In this document: positions 13,846 to 17,122 of the stretch, in pieces | How positions within the stretch are numbered: the stretch's first letter is position 1 | Layout of the letters: each line of letters starts with the position of its first letter | Assembly (NCBI GenBank): GCA_963205035.1 | Contig: CAUJII010000237.1 | Span: 1-17,122, forward strand | Reading direction: 5' to 3' | From: Spirochaetota bacterium | GTDB lineage: Bacteria; Spirochaetota; Leptospiria; Turneriellales; Turneriellaceae | DNA: 17,122 nt | The notes under the pieces: generated by a model | The model's database searches: none | What the model was told of the DNA's origin: nothing | The model's input: only the letters and a program-made list of their open reading frames with translations | Position numbers and translations under genes: made by a program

Positions 13846-16800
13846 ATGGCAAACGAAACACCTACAACGACAACCCGGGTCTTCCGCTCTTTTGAAGAAA
13901 CGAGCGGCACCCCCGAAGAAATTGCAAAAGAACTGGAACTTTGGAATGGCAAAAGCGAGTTCCCTGAAAACATCGAAGAGATGATCGAGCGGGGGCTCAA
14001 CGCAAACCTCGACCGCAAAGGCTTCTTGACTTTCATGGGCGCATCGCTCTCGATGGCGGCTTTGACAGCCTGCCGCGAGCCGGTCGAAAAAATTGTGCCG
14101 TATGTCGACCGCCCTATGGATTATGTACCCGGTCAAGCGCGCTTCTTCGCAACGACCCACACCAGTGCTCGTGGGATTACTCCCATCCTCGTGAAATCAC
14201 GCGAAGGCAAGCCGATCAAAATTGAAGGCTTAGCAACGCATCCGCTTTTTAAGGGCGCGACAAAAGCCGACACATTTGCAACGATTTGGGATCTCTACGA
14301 TCCAGACCGTGTTGAGTCGCCGCTCAAGAAAAACGGCGCAATGTTCGGCGACGTCAAGTGGGAGAGTGCTCTTGCTGAAGCCGCAACCCTTCTTAAAGGG
14401 AAGTCCCGGATTATTTCACGTTCTACCTTCTCTCCGGCCGAGAACGCGGCGCGCGCTAAATTGGGCAAGGCGGTCGTTTACGACCCCACCGGAACTTTAA
14501 GCGAAGCGGTCGAAGGCAATAAAGCAAGCTTCGGCTCGTCTGCAATCCCCGCGTACCGCATCGATCAAGCGGATTTAATCCTCGCGATCGAAGCCGACTT
14601 CTTGGGCACTTGGCTCGCATCCGACCTCTACACAAAGCAATTTGCGTCACGGCGCAATCCCGACCAGACCATGAACCGTTTAGTCGTGGCGGAGAGTGCG
14701 ATGTCGGTTACCGGCAGCAATGCCGACAAGAGGCTTGCGCTTTCTGCGGGCTCGCACACGACATTCGCTCTGGGATTGGCGAACCTTCTCCTTCCGGGTT
14801 CGGCGTTGGCGGGTGACGGCAACGTACGCAACGCTGTTCAAGCGTACACGCCTAAGGTCGTTGCGAACGTAACCGGCCTTAAAGAAGAACAAATCATTGC
14901 GCTTGCCGAAGAGCTCAAGAAACAAAAAGGTAAATCCATCGTCTTGGGCGGTGGGGTCAACGCCCGCACCGCAGTCACAGGCGAGTTGCAAATCGCAGTC
15001 AACTTATTGAATGCGTTATTAGGCAACGAAGGCAAGACCATCACCACGAAAGGTGCTTTCACGAGCAGCAGCGATTTAAGTGAGGCACGTGAGCTGGAGT
15101 CGCTCATTGCCGACATGAAAGCTGGCAAGGTAGAGACACTCTTCGTCGACCGTTGCAACCCCGTTTACGAATTGCCGCAAGCGTCGGGGTTTAGCGAAGC
15201 TCTAAAGCAAGTTAAGAACATTGTCTATATCGGCGACCACTTAAACGATACGGCGAGTGCTGCAACCTTGGTTTTGCCCACAAGCCATTATCTCGAAAGT
15301 TGGTCGGACGCTTTAGCGCATGGTTTTTACTCCATCGTTCAACCGCTGATTCGCCCGTTGTTTTCAACACGCCCCGTGCTTGAAATCTACGCAGAACTCA
15401 AAGGCGACAAGACTTCGGCGCACGACCAAGTGCAAAAAAGCCATGGTCAAGCTGCGCGTGGCCAAGCGTGGGCGACGACGCTCTCGAACGGCTTCGCTCA
15501 ACTCGAAGCGCAAGGCCCTGCTGCAGCGCGCACTTTTAGAAGCGCATCGCTTGCTGCGATCAAAGCACCGAAAGAAGCGCAATCGGGATACCGTTTGAAC
15601 CTCATCGAAAGCGTGGGTTTGGGCGACGGCACGGGTGCGAACATTTCATTCCGTCAGGAACTTCCCGACCCCATCACCAAAATCACTTGGGATAACGTCC
15701 TCTTGATGAGCCCTTCAGACTCAAAAACGCTGGGACTCAAAACGCAAGACTTAGTAAAGGTCAACTCGGGCAAAGTTTCCGTGGAAATCCCCGTCTTCGT
15801 GCAACCCGGTATGCGGCGTGGCTCTCTCGCTATGGCAATCGGTTTTGGCCAAAAGAAGATTGGCGAAGTCGGCGCTGGCGTCGGTCAAAATGCTTATGCA
15901 CTCCAAACCTATACCGCGGGTCAAAGTGCCTCTTCGGGCTTGCCGGTGACTATCGAAAAAATCGGTAAATACGACATGCTCGCATCGACGCAGCGCCACT
16001 ATGAATTTTCTGTCATCCGTGGTTTGGCACGCCAAGTCGACCTAAAGACTTTTGAAAAAGCCGTTCGCGAAAAGAAACCGGCACTTCTGCATGAACACGA
16101 GGAGATTCCTTTCGAGGGCAAAGCGAAAGGGCTCTATGCAGACCATAATTACAACGATACGTATCGTTGGAACATGAACATCGACCTCAACAAGTGCACG
16201 GGATGTTCTGCTTGCGTGATGGCTTGCTATTCTGAAAACAACATCCCGGCGGTGGGTAAATCCGAAGTCAACCGTGGCCGGGAAATGAGCTGGCTCAGAA
16301 TCGACCGGTATTACATTTACGAAAACGAAGCGGCGGAAAAAGCCGATCCCGATATGGTCGATGCGGATGTTTTCTTCCAGCCGGTCATGTGCCAGCATTG
16401 CGAAAACGCGCCTTGCGAAAATGTGTGCCCGGTGGGTGCAACAGGTCACAGCGCAGACGGTTTGAACTACATGGCTTACAACCGTTGCATCGGAACGCGG
16501 TATTGCTCGAACAACTGCCCGTACAAAGTGCGTCGTTTTAACTGGTTCGAGAATTGGGAAGACAAGATGCGCGATCCACAGCAGTTCGCGTTGAACCCCG
16601 ACGTTACAGTGCGCTCGCGAGGCGTGATTGAGAAGTGCTCTTTCTGTCAGCAGCGGATTTCTGAGAAGCGGCAGCTCGCAACCGAAGAAGGCCGCAAAAT
16701 TCAAGACCGCGAGATTCTAACGGCGTGCCAAGAGGCTTGCCCTGCCGATGCGATTACGTTCGGCAACATCAATAGTGCAGATACTGAGATTACAAAAGCA

Positions 16801-16902
16801 AATCAAAATATAAGGTCCTATGAGCTTCTGGCCCAATTGAACGTGAAACCCGCTGTCAAGTACATGGTCCGCGTGAAAAACCGCCCCGAGGCAAAGGCAT
16901 AA
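13846..16902 (+). CDS. actB: Alternative complex III subunit ActB, molybdopterin-like/iron-sulfur fusion
   Basis: This 1018-residue fusion has three parts. A conserved N-terminal tail (FRSFEETSGTPEEIAKELEL) leads to a Tat-like segment RKGFLTFMGASLSMAALTAC (57-76); it has Arg-Lys instead of twin arginine, with Cys76 as possible lipidation or cleavage point. Next comes a molybdopterin-oxidoreductase-like domain (about 85-720), which in characterised ACIII binds no molybdenum cofactor. Last is a ferredoxin-like domain with four cysteine groups: 784/787/790/794, 849/852/857/861, 881/887/891 and 931/934/961/965. This fits the three [4Fe-4S] and one [3Fe-4S] clusters of ActB, the group with three cysteines being CIGTRYCSNNC. 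ActB would relay electrons from quinol sites at the membrane subunits to the ActA hemes. An AAGAAGGA ribosome binding site precedes the ATG. actC begins 8 bases after the stop. PsrA/PsrB-type reductases are encoded by separate genes, so the fusion is diagnostic of ACIII. Confidence 0.95.
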   Translation: MANETPTTTTRVFRSFEETSGTPEEIAKELELWNGKSEFPENIEEMIERGLNANLDRKGFLTFMGASLSMAALTACREPVEKIVPYVDRPMDYVPGQARFFATTHTSARGITPILVKSREGKPIKIEGLATHPLFKGATKADTFATIWDLYDPDRVESPLKKNGAMFGDVKWESALAEAATLLKGKSRIISRSTFSPAENAARAKLGKAVVYDPTGTLSEAVEGNKASFGSSAIPAYRIDQADLILAIEADFLGTWLASDLYTKQFASRRNPDQTMNRLVVAESAMSVTGSNADKRLALSAGSHTTFALGLANLLLPGSALAGDGNVRNAVQAYTPKVVANVTGLKEEQIIALAEELKKQKGKSIVLGGGVNARTAVTGELQIAVNLLNALLGNEGKTITTKGAFTSSSDLSEARELESLIADMKAGKVETLFVDRCNPVYELPQASGFSEALKQVKNIVYIGDHLNDTASAATLVLPTSHYLESWSDALAHGFYSIVQPLIRPLFSTRPVLEIYAELKGDKTSAHDQVQKSHGQAARGQAWATTLSNGFAQLEAQGPAAARTFRSASLAAIKAPKEAQSGYRLNLIESVGLGDGTGANISFRQELPDPITKITWDNVLLMSPSDSKTLGLKTQDLVKVNSGKVSVEIPVFVQPGMRRGSLAMAIGFGQKKIGEVGAGVGQNAYALQTYTAGQSASSGLPVTIEKIGKYDMLASTQRHYEFSVIRGLARQVDLKTFEKAVREKKPALLHEHEEIPFEGKAKGLYADHNYNDTYRWNMNIDLNKCTGCSACVMACYSENNIPAVGKSEVNRGREMSWLRIDRYYIYENEAAEKADPDMVDADVFFQPVMCQHCENAPCENVCPVGATGHSADGLNYMAYNRCIGTRYCSNNCPYKVRRFNWFENWEDKMRDPQQFALNPDVTVRSRGVIEKCSFCQQRISEKRQLATEEGRKIQDREILTACQEACPADAITFGNINSADTEITKANQNIRSYELLAQLNVKPAVKYMVRVKNRPEAKA

Positions 16903-16910
16903 GGTAGAAT

Positions 16911-17122
16911 ATGGCAACGGAAAAAAGCGTTTACCACATTGGAAAGCCGCTCGCGGCAATGGACGACGATGTGTTTCGTCCAATCGAGGCGTTTCCCACC
17001 AAACTTTGGTGGGGAGCCTTTAGCGTCTCTGCACTTCTTGCGGCGATGGGAGTTAGCGTCATTGTCTACTCCTTTTTTGTCGGTTTAGGAATTTTCGCGA
17101 TTAACAATCCTGTCGGATGGGG
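16911..17122 (+). CDS. actC: Alternative complex III membrane subunit ActC, N-terminal part (cut by window edge)
   Basis: An open frame runs from the ATG at 16911 to the right edge (70 residues). A polar start (MATEKSVYHIGKPLAAMDDD) is followed by FPTKLWWGAFSVSALLAAMG, the first of the expected ten membrane helices of the NrfD/PsrC-like subunit. WW-x-x-F near the start of helix one is typical of ActC, which together with ActF carries quinol binding. The AAGGTAGA ribosome binding site overlaps the actB stop, and the gap is only 8 bases, so translation is probably coupled. The rest (about 400 residues) and the later operon genes lie beyond the window. Confidence 0.88.
   Translation, partial: MATEKSVYHIGKPLAAMDDDVFRPIEAFPTKLWWGAFSVSALLAAMGVSVIVYSFFVGLGIFAINNPVGW

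Noticed and set aside
16042..16704. Leftward 220-codon open frame opposite actB
   Set aside because: It lies opposite the cysteine-rich iron-sulfur domain of actB and has no ribosome binding site or recognisable protein features.

Overview
The window is a dense bacterial chromosome segment with a base composition near 50% GC. Two thirds of it is housekeeping genes. The right end holds the start of an alternative complex III (ACIII, quinol:cytochrome c oxidoreductase) operon, which points to a Gram-negative bacterium with an aerobic-type respiratory chain. The sequence does not fix the phylum. ACIII, a relaxed lipobox (F-I-A-C), an AsmA-like envelope protein and small coiled-coil membrane proteins would suit a Leptospira-relative spirochaete or another deep Gram-negative lineage; this is inference only.

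Layout. Positions 1-4428 form a leftward block: a DUF971 protein, a large AsmA-like envelope protein, the C-terminal half of a split transketolase, a small four-helix membrane protein, and the N-terminal part of a NupC-type nucleoside transporter that runs off the left edge. Rightward from 4526 come metK (S-adenosylmethionine synthetase), rpsT (ribosomal protein S20) and a tRNA-Val(UAC). Positions 6116-6511 hold no gene. They carry a well-formed sigma70-type promoter followed by an array of eleven copies of a short motif, AGTTA(C/G)TCG, mostly 26-27 bp apart, and lead up to a Rep/PcrA/UvrD-type helicase gene starting with GTG. Converging on the helicase is a leftward three-gene operon (coiled-coil membrane protein, small charged protein, triheme cytochrome c). 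Its promoter has a perfect -35 box and predicts a leaderless mRNA. Upstream of that lies leftward ileS.

A 204-bp divergent control region (12618-12821) separates ileS from the rightward ACIII operon: a monoheme cytochrome c lipoprotein, pentaheme ActA, the fused molybdopterin-like/iron-sulfur ActB, and the start of the NrfD-like membrane subunit ActC, cut by the right edge. These subunits would together oxidise quinol at the membrane and pass electrons to cytochrome c.

The most unusual items are the motif array with its own promoter ahead of the helicase, an in-frame insertion of about 33 residues in IleRS whose DNA boundary contains a 13-base match to the array motif, the predicted leaderless operon with 21/42-bp internal repeats, and a transketolase half-subunit without its partner next to it. 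No CRISPR, insertion sequence, rRNA or prophage was seen.
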